64,000 nucleotides of DNA, from positions 1 to 64,000 of the forward strand of contig NZ_SDIF01000012.1 of assembly GCF_004122735.1 (NCBI RefSeq). The letters run 5' to 3'. The DNA is from Streptomyces sioyaensis. GTDB taxonomy: Bacteria > Actinomycetota > Actinomycetes > Streptomycetales > Streptomycetaceae. Of the stretch, positions 24,277 through 31,960 are shown piece by piece; positions within the stretch are counted from its first letter, which is position 1, and each line of letters opens with the position of its first letter. The notes below the pieces were generated by a model, which had not been told where the DNA came from, did no database searches, and saw nothing but the letters and a program-made list of their open reading frames with translations. The position numbers were made by a program, and so were the translations under genes.

Positions 24277-24612
24277 ATGCGAACACAGCAGATGAGGCGC
24301 TCCTTGGCGGTCGCCGCGGCCGGTGCCCTACTGGCGGGCGGAGCAGCCGTGGGGAGCGCGGGAATGGCCGCCGCTGCCACTCCCGCCGCGCCGGCCACCA
24401 CGTCCGCGGTCAGCCAGAGCATTCACGCCAAGTGCACCTGGCACCCGGGCTTTTTGACCAAGAGGTGGCACCGGGGGTTCTGGGAGTACAGGTGGCACCC
24501 GGGCTGGTACGACGGCCACCACCATTGGCACAAGGGGTACTGGAGCAAGTACTGGCACCACGGCTACTGGCAGCGGACATGGCACAAGGGCCACTGGAGC
24601 TGTAGGCACTGA
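24277..24612 (+). CDS. secreted Trp/His tandem-repeat protein
   Basis: 111 residues. A signal peptide (about 1-34, ending MAAAA) leads to a short linker and then six copies of a W-H-x-G-aromatic unit starting at W55, W64, W73, W84, W93 and W102 (spacings 9, 9, 11, 9, 9). Between residues 55 and 111 there are 11 Trp and 12 His, and the repeat block is bracketed by Cys53 and Cys109. ATG 24277 follows a near-perfect AGGAGGTGT ribosome site, and a 12-bp hairpin follows the stop, so the gene is certainly expressed as a unit. I know no characterised family. Metal or heme binding, or surface adhesion, are guesses from composition. Confidence 0.85.
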   Translation: MRTQQMRRSLAVAAAGALLAGGAAVGSAGMAAAATPAAPATTSAVSQSIHAKCTWHPGFLTKRWHRGFWEYRWHPGWYDGHHHWHKGYWSKYWHHGYWQRTWHKGHWSCRH

Positions 24613-24636
24613 ACCACCTCGGAACAGCGAAGCCCC

Positions 24637-24666
24637 AGGTGCGGCTCCTTGAGGGGAGCCGCACCT
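24637..24666. terminator. strong hairpin after the Trp/His repeat gene
   Basis: AGGTGCGGCTCC (24637-24648) and GGAGCCGCACCT (24655-24666) pair perfectly over 12 bp with a 6-nt loop, 24 nt after the stop codon. Confidence 0.8.
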
Positions 24667-24760
24667 CGCCCTTGGCGTCCGGGCAGTGCGCGAAACCCGC
24701 ACGCCATCAGAAGGAGTCTTCCAACTTCGAGACGTGGGCGCCGAGTTGGCCTGGCGGTCG

Positions 24761-24848
24761 ACTCCTGGAGGACGACGACTCCTGAAGGACGCCGGCTCCT
24801 GCACGGACGCGGGCTCCTGAAGTGAGGAGGCCTCCTGAAGGGACGGGG
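24761..24848. repeat. 17-18-bp tandem repeat, five units upstream of the whiB-like gene
   Basis: Units begin at 24761, 24778, 24795, 24813 and 24831, each a variant of ACTCCTGAAGGACGCCG. The array is part of the 477-nt gene-free spacer 24667-25143. No open frame across it is convincing. Confidence 0.75.
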
Positions 24849-24862
24849 GAGAAAGACCGCAC

Positions 24863-24916
24863 ATGGTGGCGGGTCACCTCTCGTGCCACATATGGTGGCG
24901 AGTCACCTCTCGTGCC
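24863..24916. promoter_or_regulatory. 25-bp direct repeat in the whiB-like gene promoter region
   Basis: Two copies, 24863-24887 and 24892-24916, differ at one base. Each begins ATGGTGGCG and ends GTCACCTCTCGTGCC, 29 nt start to start. Within each, GGTGGC and GTCACC are partly complementary. The spacing of nearly three helical turns and the location upstream of the whiB-like gene suggest a two-site operator. Confidence 0.65.
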
Positions 24917-25143
24917 CCGTCCGCTGCCGTGCTGCGCACGCTCACCGCGGGCAACGCACGCCGACGGCGTGGCAGTTCCGCGCCCGGAATGTGTTCGCCG
25001 GCGGGACGACGCATTGCGGGCGCAGGAGCGGGCACGCGAGGACAGCGAGGCGCCGTCGCAGGGACGTGTGAGACGAGCGGCCGATCCGGCGCCTCGACGC
25101 ATCGCCTGTGGACCGCGTTCGAGCGCGGAGAATGGAGGTAGCC

Positions 25144-25401
25144 ATGGACTGGCGCCATGACGCGGTATGCCGCGAGGTGGACCCGGAGCTGTTCTTTCCC
25201 GTCGGCAACACCGGCCCGGCGCTACTGCAGATCGAGGAGGCCAAGGCCGTGTGCCGCCGCTGCCCGGTGATGGGGCAGTGCCTGCAGTGGGCGCTCGAAT
25301 CCCGTCAGGAGTCGGGCGTCTGCGGCGGGATGAGCGAGGACGAGCGGCGCGCCATGCGACGCCGGGCCGCACGGAACCGGGCGCGTAGTGCCGCCGCTTA
25401 G
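25144..25401 (+). CDS. WhiB-like [4Fe-4S] transcription factor (WblE-like)
   Basis: 85 residues with the four invariant cysteines Cys9, Cys37, Cys40 and Cys46 (C...CxxC...C), the GVCGGMSEDERR turn (usually GVWGG; here Trp is replaced by Cys) and a basic C-terminal DNA-binding tail RRRAARNRARS. Wbl proteins bind the primary sigma factor and DNA as cluster-containing regulators. The sequence MDWRHDAVCR and overall pattern most resemble WblE. ATG 25144 has GGAGGT six nt upstream; a longer in-frame start at 25108 is unsupported. The extra Cys (about residue 60) in the G-rich turn is the notable deviation. Confidence 0.9.
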   Translation: MDWRHDAVCREVDPELFFPVGNTGPALLQIEEAKAVCRRCPVMGQCLQWALESRQESGVCGGMSEDERRAMRRRAARNRARSAAA

Positions 25402-25721
25402 CGGCATAGGTGCCGGGGCCCGTACCACGGGCCGCACACCGGTCCCGCGTTCCCGGATCAGTCAGGGGCGGTGGCGGAGCACGATCCGCCGCCGCCCCTG
25501 CGTCGTGGTCGCGCGTGGTGGGGCCGCGGCGGCCGGCGTCGGTGAGCCGAGCCCGGGCGGCGGGGCCTGGGGCTCTGGCGGCGGAGCCTGGGGCCCGTCG
25601 GGCGTGGCGCCGTGGGTTCCGGATTTCCAGGCCCGGCGCCGGTACGCTGCCGTCACCCCCGGACGGTGACCCGGCGCGTGCGGCAACGGGCCCGCGGGGC
25701 GAGGACCGGAAGGACGTCACC
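25402..25721. other. 320-nt spacer without visible features
   Basis: GC-rich, with short GGCGGCGGGGCCTGGGG-like runs around 25555-25600 but no supported gene, hairpin pair or clear tandem repeat. It presumably contains the promoter of the FMN reductase gene; GGAAGGACG lies just before its start. Confidence 0.5.
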
Positions 25722-26381
25722 ATGACCACGGATGCACACCCCGGTCCGCTGCGCGTGCTGGTGCTCGGCACCGCGCTGCGCACCGCGTCGACCAATGCCC
25801 GGCTGGCTTCGCTGGTGAGCCGCATGATGACCGAGGCCGGCGCCGATGTCGATCTGGCCTCGATGCGGGAATTCGACATGCCGCTGTACGACGGTGATGC
25901 GGAGGCCGCGCACGGAGTGCCGGACGGGGCGCTCGCGCTGCGCGACCGGCTCGAACGGTGCGACGCCTTCGTCCTCGCCTCCCCCGAGTACAACGCCTCC
26001 GTTTCGGGGGTGGTGAAGAACGCGATCGACTGGGTCTCCCGCGTCCGGCCACAGCCGTTCAAGACCAAGCACGCGCTGCTGGTTTCCGCCTCGCCGTCCC
26101 TGGTCGGCGGCAACCGGGGGCTGTGGGCGCTGAGGGTTCCGCTGGAGCATCTCGGCACCCGGGTCTACCCCGACATGTTCAGCCTCGCCTCGGCGCACGA
26201 AGGGTTCGCCGAGGACGGACAGCTGACCGACCCCGCGCTCCAGGAGCGCCTGCACGAGACCGTCACGGCCTTCCTCCACCTCGTCGAGGCCGATACCCGC
26301 TACGTCTGTCTGCAGCGCCGCTGGTACGAGTTCCCCGGCGATCGGACCGGGGCCCCGGTCACCCAGCGGGCCGAGGACTGA
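25722..26381 (+). CDS. NAD(P)H-dependent FMN reductase family protein
   Basis: 219-residue flavodoxin-like fold protein. The first strand and phosphate loop read VLVLGTALRTASTNARLASL, and the SPEYNASVSGVVKNAIDWVSR segment is the canonical FMN_red motif. Homologues reduce FMN, quinones, azo dyes or chromate at the expense of NAD(P)H. ATG 25722 follows GGAAGGACGTCACC. It is monocistronic and ends at a bidirectional hairpin. The biological electron acceptor cannot be inferred. Confidence 0.87.
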   Translation: MTTDAHPGPLRVLVLGTALRTASTNARLASLVSRMMTEAGADVDLASMREFDMPLYDGDAEAAHGVPDGALALRDRLERCDAFVLASPEYNASVSGVVKNAIDWVSRVRPQPFKTKHALLVSASPSLVGGNRGLWALRVPLEHLGTRVYPDMFSLASAHEGFAEDGQLTDPALQERLHETVTAFLHLVEADTRYVCLQRRWYEFPGDRTGAPVTQRAED

Positions 26382-26441
26382 GCCGGTTCACCTGCGCGTG
26401 CCGGGTCCCCTGCGCGTGCCGGTGGCGCGCTTCCCGCGCCT

Positions 26442-26471
26442 CGTACGCCCCACCCCGTGATGGGGCGTACG
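26442..26471. terminator. bidirectional terminator hairpin
   Basis: CGTACGCCCCA (26442-26452) and TGGGGCGTACG (26461-26471) pair perfectly over 11 bp with an 8-nt loop, between the convergent FMN reductase (ends 26381) and lipoprotein (ends 26482) genes. Confidence 0.8.
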
Positions 26472-26481
26472 TGTGCGGCCG

Positions 26482-26706
26482 TCAGCGGTCCGCGGCCGCG
26501 TCGGAGTCCGCGGCGGCGGCCGCGCTCGCGGCGGCGTCCACCAGCTTCTGCATCTCCGCCGCGCTGTTGGGCGCCGGTGAGGCGGACGACGACGCCGCGG
26601 GGGAAGCCTCGCCCTCGGCGCGTACCCCGTTGCCGCATCCGGCGACGAGCAGGGCGCACGCCAGGGTGGTCACCACGAGCACCACGAAGTGCCCGGTGCG
26701 GTTCAC
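26482..26706 (-). CDS. small putative lipoprotein
   Basis: 74 residues. VVLVVTTLACALLVAGC gives a lipobox (LVAGC), and the rest is Ala/Ser/Pro-rich, ending in an Ala/Asp-rich helix. The GTG start overlaps the TGA of the upstream gene (26703) by 4 nt, so it is translationally coupled to it and probably the last gene of the run starting at the OmpR-type regulator. No family is recognised; it may be a surface partner of the secreted protein before it. Confidence 0.68.
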   Translation of the reverse strand: MNRTGHFVVLVVTTLACALLVAGCGNGVRAEGEASPAASSSASPAPNSAAEMQKLVDAAASAAAAADSDAAADR

Positions 26707-27110
26707 GACGAGGTCGTGCTGCGCTGCGTACGGCACCAGGCGGCGACCTTGGCGAGGTCCTTCTGCCGCTGCTGGAGCGTGGGGATCATGGACTTGCGGT
26801 GGGCGAGCTTGTGGCTGAGGAAGGTCTCGATCTCGTTGTGTCCGGCGGCCTTCGCGCTTGCCACCCGCTTCTCCAGGCGGGCGACGGAGCCGCGGACTTC
26901 GGCGTTGCCCTGGAGTCGGTGCAGGGCCTTCGTGAGGCGCTTGTCGATCTTGGGGGCGCGCTTGCACAGCGACTTCGCCCCGTCGCCCGTGTGGTGCTTG
27001 GCGGAGGGGGAGGGCGCCGGGGAGCTGCCGGCCGCGACGGCGGTGCCCCCGACGCCGAGCAGGGCCGTACAGGCAGCCACCGAGGTGATGGCGAGGGTTC
27101 GGGTACGCAT
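26703..27110 (-). CDS. secreted helical protein of unknown function
   Basis: 135 residues. A signal peptide (MRTRTLAITSVAACTALLGV to about residue 27) leads to a basic, helix-rich mature part with two Cys (LCKRAPKIDKRL; AAWCRTQ) and many Lys/Arg/His. ATG 27110 has GGAGGACCTCC immediately upstream. It lies 52 nt after the histidine kinase gene on the same strand and overlaps the lipoprotein gene. The context suggests a target or accessory of that two-component system; no named family. Confidence 0.78.
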   Translation of the reverse strand: MRTRTLAITSVAACTALLGVGGTAVAAGSSPAPSPSAKHHTGDGAKSLCKRAPKIDKRLTKALHRLQGNAEVRGSVARLEKRVASAKAAGHNEIETFLSHKLAHRKSMIPTLQQRQKDLAKVAAWCRTQRSTTSS

Positions 27111-27162
27111 GGAGGTCCTCCTCACAGGAAGGCCGGGCACGGTGCCCGGCCGTGCGGAGAAA

Positions 27163-28683
27163 TTAGAGGTGTTCCTTGTGGAAACCTTGTGGCCGGTCCA
27201 CGGGGTCGGGCGACCGGTCCCGGTCCGCGGGGTCGGCCAGCCAGTCGCGGTGCGCGGGCAGCGCCGGTTGCCGGGGGTGGCCGGACCACTCGGCGGGGAA
27301 CGTGACCTGGAAGCGGGCCCCGCGTCCTCCGGGACCGTCCAGGACGCGTAGCTCCGCCCCGTGCAGGGCGGCCTGTTGGGCGACCAGGGTGAGCCCGAGG
27401 CCGGAGCCGGGGCTGTCCGGACGGCGGTGGAAGCGCCGGAAGACCTCCTCCCGGCGCTGTGGCGGTACGCCCGGGCCGCGGTCGTCGACGCGGAGGACGA
27501 TGCCGGGCGCGGCGTCCGCGTCGGCGGGCCGCAGAGAGAGGGCGGCATACGCCACGGTGCGCGCGGACCGGCCGTGGACCAGCGCGTTGGTCAGGAGGTT
27601 GTCGAGCATCGACCGCAGACCGGGCCGCCAGCCGTGGAGGGTCAGCCCCGGGCTGCTGTCGACCACCACCTCGGCCGTGGGATGCCGGCGCCGCAGATCG
27701 GCGGCGGCTTCATCGGCGAGCTCGGCCAGATCGATGGTTTCGAAGGACTCCGCCTCGACCAGATCGCCCTGGGCCAGCGCGCGCAGCATCACCAGCAGGC
27801 CCAGCAGGCGGGCGTGTTCGTGCCGCAGATCGTGCACGGTCTCCGCCCGGTCGGCGGCGTCGAGATCCTGGAACGCCTCCAGGATGTCGAGGTTGGTCTG
27901 CATGCTCATCAGGGGCGTGCGCAGTTCGTGGGATGCGGCGGCGGAGAACGAGCGGGCCGAGGCCAGCGCCTCGACGGTGCGGGCGGCCTGCTCGTCGTAG
28001 CGGGTCAGAAAGGTCTGCAAGGTCCGGGCGAGGTCGTCGACCTCGGTGATCCCGGTCGGGGTGTGCTCCAGCCGTGCGGCGCCGTTGTGCGGGTCGAGGC
28101 CGCCGGCCCGCTGCTGGAGTCGGCGCAGCGGCCGGGCCGCGCCGGCAGCGAGCAGCCAGCCGACGCCGCCGGCGAGCGGAGCGGCCAGCAGGGCCACCGT
28201 GAGCACCCGGCGGCGCACCAGCCCGAGCTGTGCCTCGCGTGCCGTGTCCGGGGAGAACAGCCACAGCATCCCGCGCGCCCCGGGGCCGCCGCCGTTCACC
28301 GGTACGGCGAGCACCCGCCAGCTCTGCCCCTGCGACCGCACGGTCGACGCACGGGTGCCTGCCCTGGGCAGCGGTACCGGCGCGGTGGGCTGCGGGCCGT
28401 CCATGAGGGTGCCGGCCGGGCCGGCCAGCCGCACTCCGACGTCCAGGGCGGAGGTGAACAGCTTGCGCTGGCGGGCCTGTTCGGCGCGCGGCCGGTCGTG
28501 CGAGGTGGCACGTAGCAGGCCGCGGGCCGCCACCGCCACGCTCTGCGCACGTGCGGCGAGACGCTCATCGGCCTGGGCGCGCAGGTCCTTGCCCACCAGC
28601 GTCACCAGGACCCAGCCGGACGCCACCAGGAGCAGCGGCACCACCGTCCCGGCCACCAGCGCGATCCGGGTGGACAGCCTCAT
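27163..28683 (-). CDS. membrane sensor histidine kinase (OmpR-partner type)
   Basis: 506 residues. TM1 (about 8-30), an extracellular loop of about 120 residues and TM2 (about 165-185) are followed by HAMP, then HisKA with the phosphorylated His in AAASHELRTPLMSM. The HATPase domain carries NLLTNALVHG (N box), RVDDRGPGV (G1) and GSGLGLTLVAQQ (G2). Its ATG overlaps the regulator's TGA by 4 nt. The C-terminal tail beyond the ATPase domain, with PADRDRSPDPVDRPQG, is unusually Asp/Pro-rich. The signal sensed is unknown. Confidence 0.9.
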   Translation of the reverse strand: MRLSTRIALVAGTVVPLLLVASGWVLVTLVGKDLRAQADERLAARAQSVAVAARGLLRATSHDRPRAEQARQRKLFTSALDVGVRLAGPAGTLMDGPQPTAPVPLPRAGTRASTVRSQGQSWRVLAVPVNGGGPGARGMLWLFSPDTAREAQLGLVRRRVLTVALLAAPLAGGVGWLLAAGAARPLRRLQQRAGGLDPHNGAARLEHTPTGITEVDDLARTLQTFLTRYDEQAARTVEALASARSFSAAASHELRTPLMSMQTNLDILEAFQDLDAADRAETVHDLRHEHARLLGLLVMLRALAQGDLVEAESFETIDLAELADEAAADLRRRHPTAEVVVDSSPGLTLHGWRPGLRSMLDNLLTNALVHGRSARTVAYAALSLRPADADAAPGIVLRVDDRGPGVPPQRREEVFRRFHRRPDSPGSGLGLTLVAQQAALHGAELRVLDGPGGRGARFQVTFPAEWSGHPRQPALPAHRDWLADPADRDRSPDPVDRPQGFHKEHL

Positions 28684-29390
28684 CGCGCCGCCCCGCTCTC
28701 GTCGTCACGCAGGACGAACCCCACGCCGCGCACGGTGTGCACGATCCGGCTCCGTCCGCCCGCTTCCAGCTTGCGGCGCAGATAGCTGACGAAGGTGTCC
28801 ACGGCGTCGGTGCGGACCTCGACGTCATAGCCCCAGACGCGCTCCAGGAGCTGGTCCCGGGTCAGCACCTGCCCGGCGTTCCGGGCCAGCACCTCCAGCA
28901 GGGCGAACTCCCGCCGGGTCAGCGTCAGCTCCCGGTCGTCGAGCCGCGCGCGGTGCGCCGCCGGATCGAGCACCAGGGCGCCGAGGTGTACGGCATCGGT
29001 GGCGGCGGGCGGCCGGCGGCGCAGCAGGGCCCGCAGCCGCAGCACCAGCTCGTCCAGGGCGAACGGCTTGATGAGGTAGTCGTCCCCGCCGGCCTGCAGC
29101 CCGGCTACCCGGTCGGCGACCTCGTCGAGCGCGGACAGCATCAGCACGGGTATGTCGTTGCCGCTCTCCCGCAGCCGCCGGCAGACCGTGATGCCGTCGA
29201 GGTCCGGCATCGAGATGTCGAGGACCATGACGTCCGGCGGCGACTGCGCCAGCCGCTCCAGCGCGGCTCTGCCGCCCTCCGCCAGCCCCACGGTGAAACC
29301 GTTCAGCCGCAGCCCGCGGCCGAGCGACCGCCGGATCGCCGCGTCATCGTCCACCAACAGGACCCGACCGGTATCGGTTTGTCCGTACAT
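28680..29390 (-). CDS. OmpR/PhoB-family response regulator
   Basis: 236 residues. The receiver domain has DDDAAIRRSL near the start, the phospho-acceptor Asp in VMVLDISMPD and Lys in LIKPFALDEL. The C-terminal winged helix has LTRREFALLEVLARNAGQVL and VDTFVSYLRRKLE. It is translationally coupled to the kinase downstream. Because the two secreted/lipoprotein genes follow on the same strand, they are the first candidates for autoregulated targets. Confidence 0.92.
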   Translation of the reverse strand: MYGQTDTGRVLLVDDDAAIRRSLGRGLRLNGFTVGLAEGGRAALERLAQSPPDVMVLDISMPDLDGITVCRRLRESGNDIPVLMLSALDEVADRVAGLQAGGDDYLIKPFALDELVLRLRALLRRRPPAATDAVHLGALVLDPAAHRARLDDRELTLTRREFALLEVLARNAGQVLTRDQLLERVWGYDVEVRTDAVDTFVSYLRRKLEAGGRSRIVHTVRGVGFVLRDDESGAAR

Positions 29391-29563
29391 GCACCCCTCC
29401 GCGGTGACGGCAGCCTGCCGAAATCATGCGGCATGGATTCCGCGCCGCCACGGTCGCGGTCCGGGGAGCCGGGCGGGAGGGCCGGGCATGTCCGTATGCC
29501 GGGGCTCCGGCGGCATACGTACGGATCCTGCCCGTACGGGGGCTTCGTCCGTGACGGGACGAG

Positions 29564-29605
29564 GGGACGACATCGGCGGGATGAGGGACGACGTCGGCGG
29601 GATGA
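29564..29605. repeat. 21-bp tandem repeat
   Basis: GGGACGACATCGGCGGGATG at 29564 and GGGACGACGTCGGCGGGATG at 29585 are adjacent 21-nt units (one mismatch), followed by a partial third copy. The spacer 29391-29710 has no gene. Confidence 0.75.
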
Positions 29606-29630
29606 GGGGATGACCTCGGCCTGCGCCGCG

Positions 29631-29662
29631 CGGTGCGATGCGGTGCGGTGCGGTGCGGTGCG
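29631..29662. repeat. pentanucleotide CGGTG tandem repeat
   Basis: Six consecutive CGGTG units (one reads CGATG) at 29631-29660. A simple-sequence array 50 nt downstream of the molybdenum hydroxylase operon end; it could vary in copy number by slippage. Confidence 0.8.
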
Positions 29663-29710
29663 CCGGCGGCGTCCGGCCGGTCGCGGTCCGGCCGGTCGTC
29701 GGTCCGCGGC

Positions 29711-31960
29711 CTACAGCAGGTGCTCGATCCTGATCGGCAGCTCCCGTGCCCGGTATCCGGTCGCGTGGAAGACGGCGTTGGCGATGGCTGCCGCGGCGCC
29801 GACCATGCCGACCTCGCCGAGCCCCTTGACGCCCAGCGGATTGACGACCGGGTCCGGCACCTCCACGAACTCGATGGCGACGTCGGGAGCGTCGGCATTG
29901 ACCGGCAGGAGGTACTCTCCCAGGCCGGCGTTCGCCCAGCGTCCGTCGCGGGTGTCCGTCACGGCGCCCTCCAGCAGCGCCTGGCCGATGCCCCAGAGCA
30001 TCCCGCCCATGGCCTGGCTGCGGGCGGTCTTGGCGTTGAGGACCCGGCCGGGGGCGAAGACGCCGACCATGCGGCGCACCCGGACCAGCCCGAGGTCCTG
30101 GTCGACGGCGACCTCGGCGAACTGGGCGCCGAAGGTGGCGAGCCCGTACGGCACATCGGGCGCGGGCGGACTCCAGCTGCCGAGCGCGTCCATGTCGGTC
30201 ATGAAATGACGCTCCATCAGCTGGCGGTAGGTCTCGCCGGTACCGGAGTCGTCCCGCAGCTCCATCCGCCCCTGACTGACGACGACGGCCGCGGGGTCGA
30301 CCCCGTGCAGCGGGGAGGCGGGGTCGAGGACCGCCTGCGCGATCAGCTGGTCACGCAGCGCGGTGACCGCGGTGTGCACCGCGGCGCTGATCATGCCTGC
30401 GCCCGCCGAACCGACCGTGGCGGCGACGTTCGGCAGATCGGTGTCGCCGTACTCGAAACGGACCTGGTGCAGCGGGACACCGAGGCCGTCGGCCGCGACC
30501 TGGGTCATCGCGGTGGCCGCGCCGGTACCGAACTCCTGCGTCCCGGCCTGGACGACGGCGGAGCCGTCGGCGTAGAGACGGGCCCGGGCGCGCTGCGGCT
30601 GCATGGGGAAGAACACCGGGTATCCGGCGGTGGCCATGCCCTTGCCGATCAGCCAGTTGCCGTCCCGTTCGGAGCGGGGTTCCGGGTTGCGGGACTGCCA
30701 GTCGAAGCGGGCCGCACCACGCTGGTAGCACTCCTGCGCACCATCGCTCGACCAGGGGTGACCGGTGTTCGGGTCGGCGTGGGCGTGGTTGCGCAGCCGC
30801 AGTTGTACCGGGTCGACGCCGATGCGGTGGGCGAGCTCGTCCATCGTGCATTCCAGGGCGAACATTCCCGTCGTCTCACCGGGGCCGCGGGTGAAGGTGG
30901 GCGTCATGGTGTTGCCGCGGATCAGCCGGTACACACCCTCGTAGTGGGGGCAGGCGTACGCCTGCGCGGCGATACTGAGCGAGGGTTCGGCCCACTCGTC
31001 GAACGGCGACGTCAGCGACAGCTTGTGGTGGCGCAGCGCGGTGAGCCGGCCGTCGTCCGTCGCTCCCAGTTCGATGCGTTGTTCCTGCTCTTCGCGGTGG
31101 CCGCAGGAGGTGGCCATCTGCTCCCGGGTGAGCGCCAGTTTGACCGGGCGCCGTACCCATCGTGCTGCCATGGCCGCCAGGGTCACATGCGGCCAGATCA
31201 TGGCCTTGCAGCCGAATCCGCCGCCGACGAACGAGGCCCGCACCCGCACCTTCGACGGGGGGATGCCCAGCAGCGCCGCGACGGTGCGCTGGCTGGCCAC
31301 GATGCCCTGGGTGGCGTCGTAGAGAGTGAGCCGGTCGCCGTCCCAGACCGCCGTGGTGGCCGAGGGTTCGATGGGGTGGTGATGGTTGGCGGCGAAGTGG
31401 TAGGTGGCATCCAGGCGTTGGGCCGCAGCCGCGAAGCCGGCCTTGATGTCCCCGCGCACGCTGCGGGCGGGGAGGAACCCCGCGAAGATCGCCTCGGGTT
31501 CGTACGCCTGGTCCCTGCCCTCGTCGAGGGTGGTGACGGAGGCGTCGCGCGCGTAGTCGACATGGACCTGCCGGGCCGCGAACTGGGCGCGTTCGTACGA
31601 ATCGGCGATCACCATGGCCACGGGCTCGCCGAAGTAGTGCACGACCTCGTCCTGCATCGGGAAGAAGCTCTCCCCGGGGGCGGCATGGCCGGCCAGGGAC
31701 GGCAGCAGGTGCGGTGGGGCGGCGACCTTCGGCAGGTTCCGGTGCGTCAGCACGGCGAGCACTCCGTCGGCGTCCTCCGCGGCGCCGGTGTTGATGCCGA
31801 TGATCCGGCCGCTGGCCGTACGGGCGCCGACGAGGGCTGCGTAGGCGGTGCCGGGCGGGGTGAATTCCGCTGCGTAACGGCCGCTTCCGGTGACTTTGGC
31901 GGCACCGTCGACGCGGTCGAGGGGCCGGCCGACGGCTTCGAGGGTGCTGCCCGTGGTCAT
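29711..31960 (-). CDS. molybdopterin-binding subunit of a PaoC/xanthine dehydrogenase-type hydroxylase
   Basis: 749 residues. The N-terminal Ald_Xan_dh hammerhead domain (VTGSGRYAAEF) precedes the large Mo-cofactor domain with ASFVGGGFGCKA, FTRGPGETTGMFALE and the C-terminal VKGLGEVGMVGAAAAI, whose Glu is the catalytic base in this family. It belongs to the aldehyde oxidoreductase group represented by E. coli PaoC. It overlaps the FAD subunit gene by 4 nt and is the last gene of a three-gene operon. Aldehydes are the most likely substrates; a purine or other N-heterocycle is the alternative. Confidence 0.88.
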   Translation of the reverse strand: MTTGSTLEAVGRPLDRVDGAAKVTGSGRYAAEFTPPGTAYAALVGARTASGRIIGINTGAAEDADGVLAVLTHRNLPKVAAPPHLLPSLAGHAAPGESFFPMQDEVVHYFGEPVAMVIADSYERAQFAARQVHVDYARDASVTTLDEGRDQAYEPEAIFAGFLPARSVRGDIKAGFAAAAQRLDATYHFAANHHHPIEPSATTAVWDGDRLTLYDATQGIVASQRTVAALLGIPPSKVRVRASFVGGGFGCKAMIWPHVTLAAMAARWVRRPVKLALTREQMATSCGHREEQEQRIELGATDDGRLTALRHHKLSLTSPFDEWAEPSLSIAAQAYACPHYEGVYRLIRGNTMTPTFTRGPGETTGMFALECTMDELAHRIGVDPVQLRLRNHAHADPNTGHPWSSDGAQECYQRGAARFDWQSRNPEPRSERDGNWLIGKGMATAGYPVFFPMQPQRARARLYADGSAVVQAGTQEFGTGAATAMTQVAADGLGVPLHQVRFEYGDTDLPNVAATVGSAGAGMISAAVHTAVTALRDQLIAQAVLDPASPLHGVDPAAVVVSQGRMELRDDSGTGETYRQLMERHFMTDMDALGSWSPPAPDVPYGLATFGAQFAEVAVDQDLGLVRVRRMVGVFAPGRVLNAKTARSQAMGGMLWGIGQALLEGAVTDTRDGRWANAGLGEYLLPVNADAPDVAIEFVEVPDPVVNPLGVKGLGEVGMVGAAAAIANAVFHATGYRARELPIRIEHLL

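Noticed and set aside
24761..24916. Repeats before the whiB-like gene considered as a CRISPR array
   Set aside because: The units are contiguous or nearly so, with no unique 30-40-nt spacers, and no cas genes are present.
29631..29662. CGGTG array considered as a possible CRISPR or telomere-like element
   Set aside because: Five-nt perfect repetition without spacers or flanking cas genes is a simple-sequence repeat.
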